Of a stretch of 64,000 nt of DNA, positions 25,491 through 34,517 are shown in pieces. Both the position numbers and the translations under genes were made by a program. Position 1 is the first letter of the stretch. Each line of letters opens with the position of its first letter. This DNA comes from Variovorax sp. MHTC-1 (lineage in GTDB: Bacteria; Pseudomonadota; Gammaproteobacteria; Burkholderiales; Burkholderiaceae_C): positions 1 through 64,000 of the forward strand of contig NZ_RWKI01000015.1 in NCBI RefSeq assembly GCF_003984645.1, in the 5' to 3' direction. The notes below the pieces were generated by a model. It had not been told where the DNA came from. It saw nothing but the letters and a program-made list of their open reading frames with translations, and made no database searches.

Positions 25491-27109
25491 GCTTGCCTCT
25501 TCTTCATCGCGCGGGTGTCGATGCAATGGCCTTGCCCCGGCAGTGCCTGCGCCAGTTCGCGCAGCTGCCCGCGCTGGATCTTCTGCGAAGCGGTAAGCGG
25601 CAGCGCATCGACGAAGGCGACGTAGCCCGGCGCCTTGTAGTAGGCCAGCTGCGCCAGCGCATGCTCGACGATGCTGGCGGCGATCTGCGCGTGCTGCGAC
25701 GCGTCGAGCGCCTCGCGCACCACGATGCAGGCCAGCACCTCGTCGCCGCGCACCGCATCGGGCGTGGCGGCCACGGCCGAGGTCTTCACGGCCGGGTGCT
25801 GGTTGAGCACGCTCTCGACCTCGACGGCCGAGATGTTCTCGCCGCTGCGGCGGATCACGTTCTTTTTGCGATCGACGAAGAAGAAGTTGCCGGTCGCGTC
25901 GCGCCGCACCAGATCGCCGGTGTGGAACCAGCCGCCGGCCCAGGCTTCGCGCGTGGCTTCCTCGTCCTTCAAGTAGCCGGAGAAGAAGTAGCGCCGCGGG
26001 TCGTCGCCGGCGGAGCGCACCAGCAGTTCGCCCGGCGCGTCGCCAGTCACCTCCTGGCCTTCGTCGTCGACCAGGCGGATCTCGACGTGGTCCTGCTGGC
26101 GCCCGAAGCAGCTCGTGCCCACCAGGCGCGGCTCGCGATTCGCCATCACGCAGGCGGCCGCGCCGGTCTCGGTCATGGCCCAGGCCTCGACCAACGGAAA
26201 GCAGAAGCGGGCCTCGAAGGGCGCATGGTTCTTGCGGTCGACGCCGGCGCCGAAGCCCCAGCGAATCGCATGGTCCTTGTCGGCCGCCGACGGGGCGGCC
26301 GCGAGCAGCATGGCCGGCATCACGCCCAGGTAGTGCGCGATGGTGGCGCCGCTTTCGCGCGCGCTTTGCAGCCAGGTCTTCGGGTGGAAGCGATCGAGCT
26401 GCACCAGGCAGCCGCCTGCCACCAGCACCACCATGGTCGAGAAGGCCATCGCGTTCATGTGGTTGAGCGGCAGCGGCGTGATAACGCGCTCGGCATCGCA
26501 GCGCATGCTGCACACGCCGTCGAGCGCGGCATACCACTCGCCGGCCCGCAGGAAATAGGCGTTGCTCAGCATGCAGCCCTTGGGCCGGCCGGTGGTGCCC
26601 GAGGTGTAGAGCAGGCCGCATTCGGTGCCGGTGCCGATCGCTTCGCCGGCACGCGGCGCGGCGACCTGCGCGGGTGGCACTTCGTCATCGGGGCCCATGG
26701 TCGAGAAGGCGATGCCGGCCTGCGCCGCCGCGGTGCGCAGATCGGCCGCGCGCTCGGGCAGGGTCACGGCCAGGCCGATCTCGCTGTGGCCGATCAGGTA
26801 GACCAGTTCGGCCGAACGCATCTCGGCATTGATCGGCACCACGCTCACGCCCAGCGCGTTGAGCGCGAACCAGTGGAACAGAAAAGCCGGCCGGTTCTCC
26901 AGCAGAAGGCCGACCCGGTGGCCATGGCCGTAGCCGGCTTGCGCATAGGCCGTGCGCAAGCGCTCGACCTCTGCAGCAGCTTCGCCCCACCGAATGGCAC
27001 CGGCTGCGATGCCGTAGGCGCGGGCGGTCACCGACTCGGTGAACAGGAACTCGGCCGCGGGCGTGCGCGCCGCGGTGGCCGTGAAGAGGTCGTGGACGGT
27101 GGCGTGCAT
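25487..27109 (-). CDS. Acyl/aryl-CoA ligase (ANL superfamily), second
   Basis: The 540-residue AMP-forming ligase has LLYTSGTTGRPKGC, the AMTETG motif, WFHTGD and the hinge-to-C-terminal segment DRKKNVIRRSGENIS with a SQKIQRGQL catalytic-lysine region. It should activate an aromatic acid or ring-opened product to a CoA ester for the thiolase-like/DUF35 pair that follows. It starts at ATG 27109 and is separated from the Rieske beta gene by only 7 nt. Confidence 0.92.
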   Translation of the reverse strand: MHATVHDLFTATAARTPAAEFLFTESVTARAYGIAAGAIRWGEAAAEVERLRTAYAQAGYGHGHRVGLLLENRPAFLFHWFALNALGVSVVPINAEMRSAELVYLIGHSEIGLAVTLPERAADLRTAAAQAGIAFSTMGPDDEVPPAQVAAPRAGEAIGTGTECGLLYTSGTTGRPKGCMLSNAYFLRAGEWYAALDGVCSMRCDAERVITPLPLNHMNAMAFSTMVVLVAGGCLVQLDRFHPKTWLQSARESGATIAHYLGVMPAMLLAAAPSAADKDHAIRWGFGAGVDRKNHAPFEARFCFPLVEAWAMTETGAAACVMANREPRLVGTSCFGRQQDHVEIRLVDDEGQEVTGDAPGELLVRSAGDDPRRYFFSGYLKDEEATREAWAGGWFHTGDLVRRDATGNFFFVDRKKNVIRRSGENISAVEVESVLNQHPAVKTSAVAATPDAVRGDEVLACIVVREALDASQHAQIAASIVEHALAQLAYYKAPGYVAFVDALPLTASQKIQRGQLRELAQALPGQGHCIDTRAMKKRQA

Positions 27110-27116
27110 CGCGCCC

Positions 27117-27599
27117 CTAGATGAAGAGCTGCACGGCCGGCAGGGCGGCGTCGCAGTTGAGCAGGTTGACACGCTTGCGCGTCATGCGCAGCGCGCCATC
27201 CACCAGCGTCAGGTGATGAAAGAAGGTGCCGACGTAGAACTGCAGCTCGTCGCCCTGCGACTCGGTGTAGTGGAACTCGGTGCGCACGATGAAGCGATTG
27301 CCGGCTTCGTCGAACTCCTCGACCGTGGGCGTCTGCAGCAGGTGATGGCAACGGCTCGGCGGCTGCTGCGAGAAGGCGCGCGGGCTCTTGAGACGCTCGA
27401 CGCGCAGATCGCGCAAGAGCTTGTCCTCGTAGAGGTGCGAGGTGTGGTTGATGCCGTCTTCCTGGTCGGGGACGAGCGGCACCCAGTAGAAGGCGTCGTC
27501 GGTGAAGAGCGCGTTCCACTCCTCATAGCGCTTGGCGTCGAGCAGGCGGCACTCGTTCACCACGAAGTCGATCAGATCTTGATGAATGATTGCACTCAT
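27117..27599 (-). CDS. Aromatic-ring-hydroxylating dioxygenase beta subunit (pair 2)
   Basis: The 160-residue small subunit has the SnoaL-like fold: LFTDDAFYWVPLVPDQEDG, LRDLRVERLKSPRAFSQ and the C terminus NLLNCDAALPAVQLFI, parallel to the subunit at 16856. It follows its alpha-subunit gene after a 139-bp gap holding a repeat. In an iad-type locus it would correspond to iadE, by position only. Confidence 0.92.
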   Translation of the reverse strand: MSAIIHQDLIDFVVNECRLLDAKRYEEWNALFTDDAFYWVPLVPDQEDGINHTSHLYEDKLLRDLRVERLKSPRAFSQQPPSRCHHLLQTPTVEEFDEAGNRFIVRTEFHYTESQGDELQFYVGTFFHHLTLVDGALRMTRKRVNLLNCDAALPAVQLFI

Positions 27600-27640
27600 A
27601 TCAGTCGCTCCGATCGCGGCGGCTGTTCATTCGGGAAACA

Positions 27641-27731
27641 CCCCGGAACCGGCTTTGCCGGGCCGCTGTTGGTGCCCCCGGTGAGGGGGAAGGCGCGCGC
27701 GACACGAAGTGCGCGGAGAGACTGGGGGAGG
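27641..27731 (-). repeat. Intergenic palindromic repeat, copy C
   Basis: An inverse-orientation copy of the 18621 element: CCCCGGAACCGGCTTTGCCG, a CCCCC...GGGGG dyad, and CGACACGAAGTGCGC. It lies between the alpha and beta subunit genes of Rieske pair 2, separating two cistrons that are usually adjacent. Confidence 0.75.
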
Positions 27732-27738
27732 TCCATTT

Positions 27739-29052
27739 CTACATGGTCTCCGTCATGTAGCGCGCCCAGCTGCGGTACTGATTGCGCATCGGCAGCTCGT
27801 TGGTTCCGCCTGTCGTGATCTCCCCGCCGGCCAGCTCGGCCGGGTCGTAGTTGCGGTGCAGGCTGACCCACTCGTTGCCGCTTGCATGCAGCCCGGCCTG
27901 GATGCCGCGGTAGGCCTGGAGGTCGTCATGGCCCACCACCGAGAAGGGCGAATTGATGAGCCGGTTGTACATGGTGGTGCGCGCAAGCAGCTCGGGCGGC
28001 GCGCCTTTCAGGCGGAAGGTCCAGCTTTCGATCAAGGTCTTGTCGACCGCGATCGGCTTCACCACGCGGATCGCCTGGATCGCGCCCTTGATCGTAAGGT
28101 TTGGGTAGTACACGGTGTTGTGGCGCGCCATGCCGAGGATCTGCGCGGTGCGCTCCTCGCCGTACCTTGCCTTCATCGCCTCGTCGTAGGCGGGAATCGC
28201 CTTGTACTTGCTGTGGATGCTGAAGTGCACGCCCGTGAAGCTGTGGCCGTTGTCGTAGGTGCGGATGCCCATGTCCTCGAAGAACTTGTAGTCCGACATG
28301 AAAGGCACGAACTGCTCGACAGCCATCGGCTTGGGCTCGTCCTCCGGCTTGTCGGCCCACATGCGCTTGGCGGTGCCGGCCGAGGACTCGTGCGCCACCA
28401 TCGGATGCATGGTGTCGTTCAGGTTCTCGACGAACATCTTCCAGTTGCACTGGTGCATGAAGCGCAGGCAGCCGCCGGCGATCTCGAGCTCGCCCTCGGG
28501 CGAACGGTCGGCCATGTTGTCGATGGAGCTCAGCGAGTCGCCGAAGTACTCCTCGAAGCCGGGCCCCACGTCGTTGATCTTGACGAAGATGAAGCCGCGG
28601 TAGCTGCGCACGTTCCGGAGGGTCGTCAGGCCCTTGGCCGATTCGCATTCGTGCAGCTGCGTGCCCTCGTAGCCGTTCTTGAGCGGGATCGCGAGCAGCG
28701 AGCCGTCGGTCTTGAAGGTCCAGGCGTGGTAGGGGCAGCGGAAGAACTTGCCCGTATTGCCGCAGGGCGCGGTCACGAGACGCGAGCCCTTGTGGGCGCA
28801 GCGGTTCATCATCGCGCGCACCGAGCCGTCGGCATGGCGCACGATGATCAGCGGCCGGCCGGCGATCTCGTTGCTGATCCAGTCGCCGGGCTTGGGGAGC
28901 TGGCTTTCGTGCCCGGCATAGTTCCAGGTGTTGGCGAAGAAGTGCTCCTGCTCCAGCTCGAAGATTTCCTGGCTGGTGTAGAGGTCGCGGTGCACGCGGT
29001 CGGGCTGCACCAGCGCGCGCACGGCATCGGGGTTGTCTCGGTAGGAAGCCAT
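27739..29052 (-). CDS. Rieske aromatic-ring-hydroxylating dioxygenase alpha subunit (pair 2)
   Basis: The 437-residue subunit has Rieske ligands Cys85, His87, Cys106 and His109 and iron ligands His216 and His221 with the bridging Asp213 (NDTMHPMVAH). Its overall similarity to the pair 1 alpha subunit is high, including CESxxGL and the C-terminal GGTNELPMRNQYR segment. It lies next to the reductase, so this is the complete three-component system. In an iad-type auxin locus this position would be iadD, the oxygenase attacking indole-3-acetate; that identity is inferred. Confidence 0.92.
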   Translation of the reverse strand: MASYRDNPDAVRALVQPDRVHRDLYTSQEIFELEQEHFFANTWNYAGHESQLPKPGDWISNEIAGRPLIIVRHADGSVRAMMNRCAHKGSRLVTAPCGNTGKFFRCPYHAWTFKTDGSLLAIPLKNGYEGTQLHECESAKGLTTLRNVRSYRGFIFVKINDVGPGFEEYFGDSLSSIDNMADRSPEGELEIAGGCLRFMHQCNWKMFVENLNDTMHPMVAHESSAGTAKRMWADKPEDEPKPMAVEQFVPFMSDYKFFEDMGIRTYDNGHSFTGVHFSIHSKYKAIPAYDEAMKARYGEERTAQILGMARHNTVYYPNLTIKGAIQAIRVVKPIAVDKTLIESWTFRLKGAPPELLARTTMYNRLINSPFSVVGHDDLQAYRGIQAGLHASGNEWVSLHRNYDPAELAGGEITTGGTNELPMRNQYRSWARYMTETM

Positions 29053-29067
29053 GTTCTTCTTGCTCCT

Positions 29068-30051
29068 TCAGATGTCCAGCACCAGCCGCGGCCCCTTGGC
29101 GCGCGAGATGCAGATCTGCATGACGTTGCCCTCGGCCTTCTCGCGCGCGCTCAGCACGTAGTCGCGATGGTCGATCTCGCCTTCGAGCACAGCCGTCGTG
29201 CAGACGCCGCATTCGCCGCGCTTGCAGTCGAACATCGGGTCGCAGCCGTGCTCGATCAGGCAGTCGAGGATGCTCTGATCGGCCGGAACCGTAAAGCGCT
29301 GTCCCGATTGCGCCAGTTCCACCTCGAAAGCCTGGTCGCCCTCTTCGACCACCGGCGTGGTGAAGAGTTCGAAGTGCACGCGGTCGTGTTCCCAGCCACG
29401 GGCCTGGGTGCGAGCCAGCACGGCATCGAGCATCACCTTGGGTCCGCAGACGTAGAGGCGGTCGCCGGCCGGGCAGTCGTCGAGCACGGCATCGATGTCG
29501 AGCGGCGCGCCGGCGTCGACGTCGGCGTGGACGCGAAGGTCGTCGCCAAGCAAGGCCTGCAGCTCGGGCAGGAAGGCCATCAGCTCGCGGCTGCGCCCTG
29601 CGTAGTGCATGCGCACGGGCGCGTCTTCGGCCCGGCGGCGTGCGGCCATGCTGGCGAGCGGCGTGACGCCGATGCCGCCGGCGACCAGCACCGTGCCGCC
29701 GGGGCCGGTGTGCAGCGGGAAGTCGTTCTTCGGCGCTTCGATGCTGAGGAGATCGCCCTCCTTCACGCGCTCGTGCATGAAGCGCGAGCCGCCGCGGCCC
29801 TCGTCTTCCCTGCGCACAGCGATCCGGTACTCGGCGGGCGCGTTGGTGGCGTTGCGCGCGGTCGCGAAGTTGATGAGCGAGTAGTGGCGCCAGTCCTGCT
29901 TGCCGTCGGGCAGCTGCACCTGGACGCGGATGTGGGCGCCGGCGGCGTAGCCCGGCAGTTCGCGGCCGTCATCGGCGCGAAGGCGCAGCATCCGGATCAG
30001 CGGATTCAGTTCGCGCGCTTCGACGACGCGCAGTTGGAGGGTGGCGGTCAT
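29068..30051 (-). CDS. VanB/phthalate dioxygenase reductase-like oxidoreductase
   Basis: The 327-residue electron-transfer protein has an FMN/flavin domain (RHYSLINF), an NAD domain (VLVAGGIGVTPLASM, YVCGPKVML) and a C-terminal plant-type [2Fe-2S] ferredoxin with CKRGECGVC plus a distal Cys. It moves electrons from NAD(P)H to the Rieske oxygenases; it is the only such reductase in the window, so it may serve both pairs. By order it would correspond to iadC. Confidence 0.92.
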   Translation of the reverse strand: MTATLQLRVVEARELNPLIRMLRLRADDGRELPGYAAGAHIRVQVQLPDGKQDWRHYSLINFATARNATNAPAEYRIAVRREDEGRGGSRFMHERVKEGDLLSIEAPKNDFPLHTGPGGTVLVAGGIGVTPLASMAARRRAEDAPVRMHYAGRSRELMAFLPELQALLGDDLRVHADVDAGAPLDIDAVLDDCPAGDRLYVCGPKVMLDAVLARTQARGWEHDRVHFELFTTPVVEEGDQAFEVELAQSGQRFTVPADQSILDCLIEHGCDPMFDCKRGECGVCTTAVLEGEIDHRDYVLSAREKAEGNVMQICISRAKGPRLVLDI

Positions 30052-30072
30052 GATGTTGTTCGCATCCCTTGA

Positions 30073-31566
30073 TCAGGCCAGTGCGTGCTGCGCCAGCGAG
30101 GCGCGCAGCTTGTGGCCATGTTCATCGGCCAGCGCGGCGTCGCGCAGTTCGCGCAAGGTGGCCGGCGCGAGCCCTGCGCCGGCGCGCTGGAAGGCGGCCA
30201 TCACCGTGTCGTAGTTGCGCAGGCCGCGCTCGTGCGTGTCGCTGTAGCCCTTGACCAGGCGCTGGCACTGCGCGACTTCGACCGCGAGTTCGGGATGGCT
30301 CGCCGCGGTGGCGGCGATGCGCTGCAGCCATTCCTCGATGCGGCGGTTCTCCTCGGCATAGCGCAGCGTGGACCGGCGCCAGCGCTTCATCGCGGCAACG
30401 GTGCGCAGCATCAGGTAGCCGTGCAGCGAGCTGGTCTGGATCACGCGGCCCTTTCGCGTGAGCCGTTCCACCAGCCGGCGCGGGAGGCTCGAATTCATCA
30501 GCCAGCCTCCGATGCCGGCGGGCAGCGTTTCGCAGATTTCCTGCAGGCGCGGATGCATGTACTCGTTGATCGCGAGCACTTGCCCGTCCTTCACGCCGGC
30601 CTCGCCGCGCACGCGCTCGAAGCGCGAGTCACGGGTCTTGAGCGCGGCGACGCGGGCCGTGTCTTCGTAGGACATCCACAGCGCCAGGTGGCGTGCGGTC
30701 TCGCGCAGCAGGCGGTGCTCGTCCCGGCTCGGCAGCGCGGCGATCGCGGCCGCGCGGTCGAGGTAGAGGTCGGCGTAGGCCAGGTCCTGGTAGTCGATGA
30801 GCCGGCGCACGCCTTCCAGCAGCACCGGATGCACCGCGGCGGGGAAGTCGCGTTGCACGCGCTCGACCAGCGCGCGCACGGCCGGGTGCTTCGGCTGCGG
30901 CGCCGCGGCGGGCAGCGCCATCGGCGCCTCTTCCACCGCTGCACCTTGCGCGCGCATGAAGGCGGCGCCGAAGGCCTTGAGGCTGGGCTTGACGCCGAGG
31001 CCGCCGCGCTCGATGGTGGCCTCGAACTGCGCGCGGCTGAAGGGCAGCACGCCGGCGCCGGCCAGCGCCCCGAACAGCACCGCGCTGATCACGCTGCCCG
31101 CGTCTTCGGCGGCTTGCGCCATGTCGAAACGGATGAAGCGCTTGGCGGCCTTGTCCGCATGCGCGAGCAGCTCGGCGCTGTCGACGCGCCCGTCGCCCAT
31201 CGCGCTCTTCTCGGCGATCGAATAGACGCGGTGCGTCGATGCGACCAGCGTGGTGCGCTCGCGCGTGACCAGCCCGCGCTGCACCGCGCGGCCGGCTTCC
31301 ATCAGCTCCGAAGCCAGCACCACATCGACATCGCCCGGCAGCGGCATCAGCGCCAGCACCGGCCGGCCGCCGTCGGCCTGGGCCTGCGCCTCGGGATAGA
31401 GCTCGACGTAATAGATGGTGGCGCCGGTGCGCTGGGCCACGCCAGGCACCGAGGTGGTCTGCGCGACGTAGCCGTTGGCCTCGCCCATATCGACGATCCA
31501 GTCGGCCAGCACGCCGCCGCCCTCGCCGCCCATGGCGAGGATTGCGATCTTGATCGGTTGGGTCAT
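30073..31566 (-). CDS. Indolepyruvate:ferredoxin oxidoreductase beta-type subunit (IorB-like)
   Basis: The 497-residue protein begins with the gamma/beta subunit domain of 2-oxoacid:ferredoxin oxidoreductases (ILAMGGEGGGVLADWIVD, TTSVPGVAQRTGATIYYVE). It extends with a longer helical C-terminal domain (about residues 200-497) found in aerobic IorB-like proteins. It pairs with the IorA-like subunit upstream. Likely reaction: CoA- and ferredoxin-dependent oxidation of an aryl 2-oxoacid, or a related decarboxylation. Confidence 0.88.
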   Translation of the reverse strand: MTQPIKIAILAMGGEGGGVLADWIVDMGEANGYVAQTTSVPGVAQRTGATIYYVELYPEAQAQADGGRPVLALMPLPGDVDVVLASELMEAGRAVQRGLVTRERTTLVASTHRVYSIAEKSAMGDGRVDSAELLAHADKAAKRFIRFDMAQAAEDAGSVISAVLFGALAGAGVLPFSRAQFEATIERGGLGVKPSLKAFGAAFMRAQGAAVEEAPMALPAAAPQPKHPAVRALVERVQRDFPAAVHPVLLEGVRRLIDYQDLAYADLYLDRAAAIAALPSRDEHRLLRETARHLALWMSYEDTARVAALKTRDSRFERVRGEAGVKDGQVLAINEYMHPRLQEICETLPAGIGGWLMNSSLPRRLVERLTRKGRVIQTSSLHGYLMLRTVAAMKRWRRSTLRYAEENRRIEEWLQRIAATAASHPELAVEVAQCQRLVKGYSDTHERGLRNYDTVMAAFQRAGAGLAPATLRELRDAALADEHGHKLRASLAQHALA

Positions 31567-31567
31567 T

Positions 31568-31654
31568 GCTCGCCCCCAGGCTTGCTCGCTTCGTGTAGCC
31601 GCCAACCCCCTACCGGGGGCGATACCAGCGGACCGGCGAAGCCGGTTCCGCGGT
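31568..31654 (+). repeat. Intergenic palindromic repeat, copy D
   Basis: Same orientation as copy A: GCTTGCTCGCTTCGTGTAGC, a CCCCC-TA-CCGGGGG dyad, then CCGGCGAAGCCGGTTCCGCG. It lies in the 137-bp gap between the two indolepyruvate oxidoreductase genes. Confidence 0.75.
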
Positions 31655-31703
31655 ATCCCTGGACTTGTAACGCTGCGTCGTTGTGTCGCATAGCGAGATT
31701 CAT

Positions 31704-33887
31704 TCAGAAGGCGTACTCGGCGCGGCGCTTGGCCTCGCCACGCTGGAGCCAGCCGATCACGCCGCTGCGCACGCGTTCGCGCAAGCGGTCCCAGCTGTTC
31801 GGGTTGCTGACGATCTGCGCCTTGTAGAACGACGGGCAGAGTACCGCGGCATGCGAGACATCGCCGCAGTTGCCGCAGCCGACGCAGCTCTCGAGCACGG
31901 TCGCGACCGGGTCGGTGCGCAGCGGATCGGGATTGGCCTTGATCGACAGCGAGGGACAGCCCGACAGGCGGATGCACGAGTGGTCGCCGGTGCAGGTGTC
32001 GGCGTCGACGCCGAACTTGTCGCGCACCATGCGCTTGCCCTCGGCGATCGCCTTGCGCACCAGCGGCTTCTCGCGCCGCTGCTTGTTGAGCATGCATTCG
32101 GACTGCGCGATCAGGACTTTGGGGCCCTTCTCCTTGGTGGTCAGCGCCTCCTTGAGCGCATCGCGCATGCCGGCCACGTCGTAGGTGCGGCGGATCGTCC
32201 GCACCCACTTCACGCCCACGCCGCGCACCGCGCGCTCGATCTCGTGGCCGGTGCTGCGCGTCGCATTGTGCGCAGTGGACGACAGGATGTCCTGGCCGCC
32301 CGTGGCCGAGGTGTAGTTGTTGTCGACCACGATGGTCAGGTTGTCGCTCTTGTTGAAGACCGCGTTGGCGACGCCGCTGGTGAGGCCGTTGTGCCAAAAG
32401 CCGCCGTCGCCCATCATCGAGATCGCGCGCCTGCCAGCGGGTGCATTGAGCGCCGCGGCGCCGGCGCCGCCCAGGCCATAGCCCATGGTGGTGTTGCCGA
32501 TGTTGAAGGGCGGCAGGATCGAGAACAGGTGGCAGCCGATATCGGCGCTGACGTGATGCGGGCCGAGCTCGCGCTCCACCAGCTTCATCGCGCTGAAGAT
32601 CGGGCGCTCCGGGCAGCCGGTGCAGAAACCCGGCGGGCGTGCATGCACGTTTTCGTCCAGCGGCAAGGCAGGCTCCGGCGCGCCATCGACACCGACGTCG
32701 GCGACCTCGATCAGCGGGATCACCTTGCGCACCGGCGCAGGCACCGGCAACGGCTGCAGCCGGCCGTAGCGCTCGCCGAAGCTGCGCGCGCCCTTCAGCA
32801 GTTCGGCGGCGGTGTATTCGCCGGCCACCGGCAGCATGTCCTTGCCGTGCAGCGCCGTGGTCGAGCCGGCCTGGCGCAGGATGGCCGCGAGGTTCTGCTC
32901 GACGAAGTTGGGCTGGCCTTCTTCGACGATCAGGACCGCGCGCTTGCCTTCGCAGAAGCGCAGCACCTCGCTCTCGATGACCGGATAGGCCACGTTCATC
33001 ACGTAGAGCGGCACCTCGCTGTTGCCGTAGACGTCGGCCAGGCCCAGGCGCTCGAGCGCGCGCAGCAAGGTGTTGTAGCTGCCGCCCTGCACGATGATGC
33101 CGATGTCGTCGGCGTCTTCCGAGAAGAACTCGTTGAGCTTGTGGTCCTCGATGAAGCGCACGGCGGCGGGCCAGCGGTCCTTCACCTTTTCCTGCTCGTG
33201 CAAGAAGCTGGCCGGCGGCAGCACGATGCGGCTGACGTCGCGCTGCGGGTTCTCGAGCGCGTCCTTGATCGTGAAGGCGGGCCGCCGGTTGGCGCCGGCC
33301 ACGAACTGCCCGTGCACGTGACAGGCGCGGATGCGCAGCTGCAGCATCACCGGCGTGCGGCTGGCCTCCGAAAGCTCGAAGCCCTTTTTCACGGCATCGA
33401 CGATCGAGGGCAGATTGGGCCGCGGATCGAGCAGCCAGATCTGCGACTTCATCGCAAAGGCGTGGCTGCGCTCCTGCATGATCGAGGAGCCTTCGCCGTA
33501 GTCTTCGCCCACGATGACCAGCGCGCCGCCGGTCACGCCGCCCGAAGCCAGGTTGGCCAGCGCGTCGGAGGCCACGTTCGTGCCTACCGTCGCCTTGAAG
33601 GTCACGGCGCCGCGCAGCGGATAGTTGACCGAGGCGGCCAGCGTGGCGGCGGCCGTGGCCTCGCTGGCGCTGTTCTCGAAGCGGATGCCCTGCTCGGCCA
33701 GGATGTCCTGGGCGTCGGCCAGCACGTCCATCAGGTGCGAAATGGGCGCGCCCTGGTAGCCGGCGACATAGGAAACACCCGATTCGAGCAGCGCCTTGGT
33801 GACGGCCAGAATGCCTTCGCCCCGGAACAGCTCCCCCTCCGAAAGTCGGAGCTTCTTGACCTCCTCGACGAACGATCGTTCAGCCAT
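31704..33887 (-). CDS. Indolepyruvate:ferredoxin oxidoreductase alpha subunit (IorA-like)
   Basis: The 727-residue TPP enzyme subunit has an N-terminal pyrimidine-binding domain (GYQGAPISHLMDVL), a CTGCPERP segment, the TPP diphosphate motif (GDGGFWHNGLTSG...NN) and a C-terminal two-cluster ferredoxin region (CTGDHSCIRLSGCPSL and CVGCGNCGDVS). It oxidatively decarboxylates arylpyruvates to arylacetyl-CoA in the classical case. It is the first gene of the long minus-strand catabolic transcript, behind a promoter divergent from the second marR. Confidence 0.93.
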   Translation of the reverse strand: MAERSFVEEVKKLRLSEGELFRGEGILAVTKALLESGVSYVAGYQGAPISHLMDVLADAQDILAEQGIRFENSASEATAAATLAASVNYPLRGAVTFKATVGTNVASDALANLASGGVTGGALVIVGEDYGEGSSIMQERSHAFAMKSQIWLLDPRPNLPSIVDAVKKGFELSEASRTPVMLQLRIRACHVHGQFVAGANRRPAFTIKDALENPQRDVSRIVLPPASFLHEQEKVKDRWPAAVRFIEDHKLNEFFSEDADDIGIIVQGGSYNTLLRALERLGLADVYGNSEVPLYVMNVAYPVIESEVLRFCEGKRAVLIVEEGQPNFVEQNLAAILRQAGSTTALHGKDMLPVAGEYTAAELLKGARSFGERYGRLQPLPVPAPVRKVIPLIEVADVGVDGAPEPALPLDENVHARPPGFCTGCPERPIFSAMKLVERELGPHHVSADIGCHLFSILPPFNIGNTTMGYGLGGAGAAALNAPAGRRAISMMGDGGFWHNGLTSGVANAVFNKSDNLTIVVDNNYTSATGGQDILSSTAHNATRSTGHEIERAVRGVGVKWVRTIRRTYDVAGMRDALKEALTTKEKGPKVLIAQSECMLNKQRREKPLVRKAIAEGKRMVRDKFGVDADTCTGDHSCIRLSGCPSLSIKANPDPLRTDPVATVLESCVGCGNCGDVSHAAVLCPSFYKAQIVSNPNSWDRLRERVRSGVIGWLQRGEAKRRAEYAF

Positions 33888-33913
33888 GATGTGCCTTGTT
33901 CCTCATGACGGCA

Positions 33914-33967
33914 TTGGCCGCCTCATCGTGCAGCCCATATAATGTTTACAAGTGAATGTATCCACAA
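33914..33967. promoter_or_regulatory. Divergent overlapping promoters with operator between iorA-like and marR
   Basis: Plus strand: TTGGCC (33914-33919), 18-bp spacer, TATAAT (33938-33943) towards marR. Minus strand: TTGTGG (33962-33967), 17-bp spacer, CATTAT (33939-33944) towards the iorA-like gene. The -10 boxes overlap. The core GTTTACAAGTGAA (33944-33956), with an imperfect inverted repeat TTTAC-AA-GTGAA, adjoins both and matches the GTTTA-N4-TRAA pattern at 9471 and 21228. One repressor could therefore control both directions. Confidence 0.6.
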
Positions 33968-34024
33968 TCATGAATTACCCTAGACATGCAAGCTGCGTGC
34001 CCGACACTGCACCGGGGGCCGTTC

Positions 34025-34510
34025 ATGGCAACAAAGGCCGCTAAGCCGCCGCGCTTCGTCGACGACTACCTGCCGGCGCTGCTGGCGCAGGCCAGCCAGC
34101 TGATCTCCTCGGAGTTCCATGCGGTGGCGCGCCAGCACGGCTTCTCCGTCTCCGAGTGGCGGGTGATGGCCTCGCTGGCCGGCGGCGAGCCGATCAGCAT
34201 CGGGCAGCTGGCGCAGGTCACGGTGACCAAACAGCCGACGGTGACGCGCCTGCTGGACCGCATGGAATCCAAGGGCCAGGTCGAGCGCCTGCCCCATGAC
34301 AGTGATCGCCGCGTCACGCTGGTGCGCATCACGCGCAAGGGCGCCAAGACGGTGGAGCACCTGATGGAGCTCGCCAGAGAGCACGAACTTCGGGTGCTGG
34401 AGCCCTTCGGCCTGCTGCGCGCGGAAGAGCTCAAGACCACCCTGCGACAGATGATCGAGCTGCACGCGCACGTGGCCCTGGAGACGGATACGGACGAGAG
34501 CGAGGAGTGA
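34025..34510 (+). CDS. MarR-family transcriptional regulator (second)
   Basis: The 161-residue winged-helix regulator has ISSEFHAVARQHGFSVSEWR, recognition helix TVTKQPTVTRLLDRMESKG and wing DSDRRVTLVRITRKG. Start 34025 (MATKAAKPPR) follows a G-rich site; ATG 33986 in frame is an alternative. It is divergent from the first catabolic transcript, with an operator candidate between. Variovorax auxin-degradation loci also carry two MarR genes, one IAA-responsive. Which of the two here senses the substrate is not decided by sequence. Confidence 0.92.
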   Translation: MATKAAKPPRFVDDYLPALLAQASQLISSEFHAVARQHGFSVSEWRVMASLAGGEPISIGQLAQVTVTKQPTVTRLLDRMESKGQVERLPHDSDRRVTLVRITRKGAKTVEHLMELAREHELRVLEPFGLLRAEELKTTLRQMIELHAHVALETDTDESEE

Positions 34511-34517
34511 ACTGCGC

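Noticed and set aside
18621..31654. Repeat elements considered as a CRISPR array
   Set aside because: The copies are dispersed, in both orientations, and separated by genes; there are no regular spacers and no cas genes.
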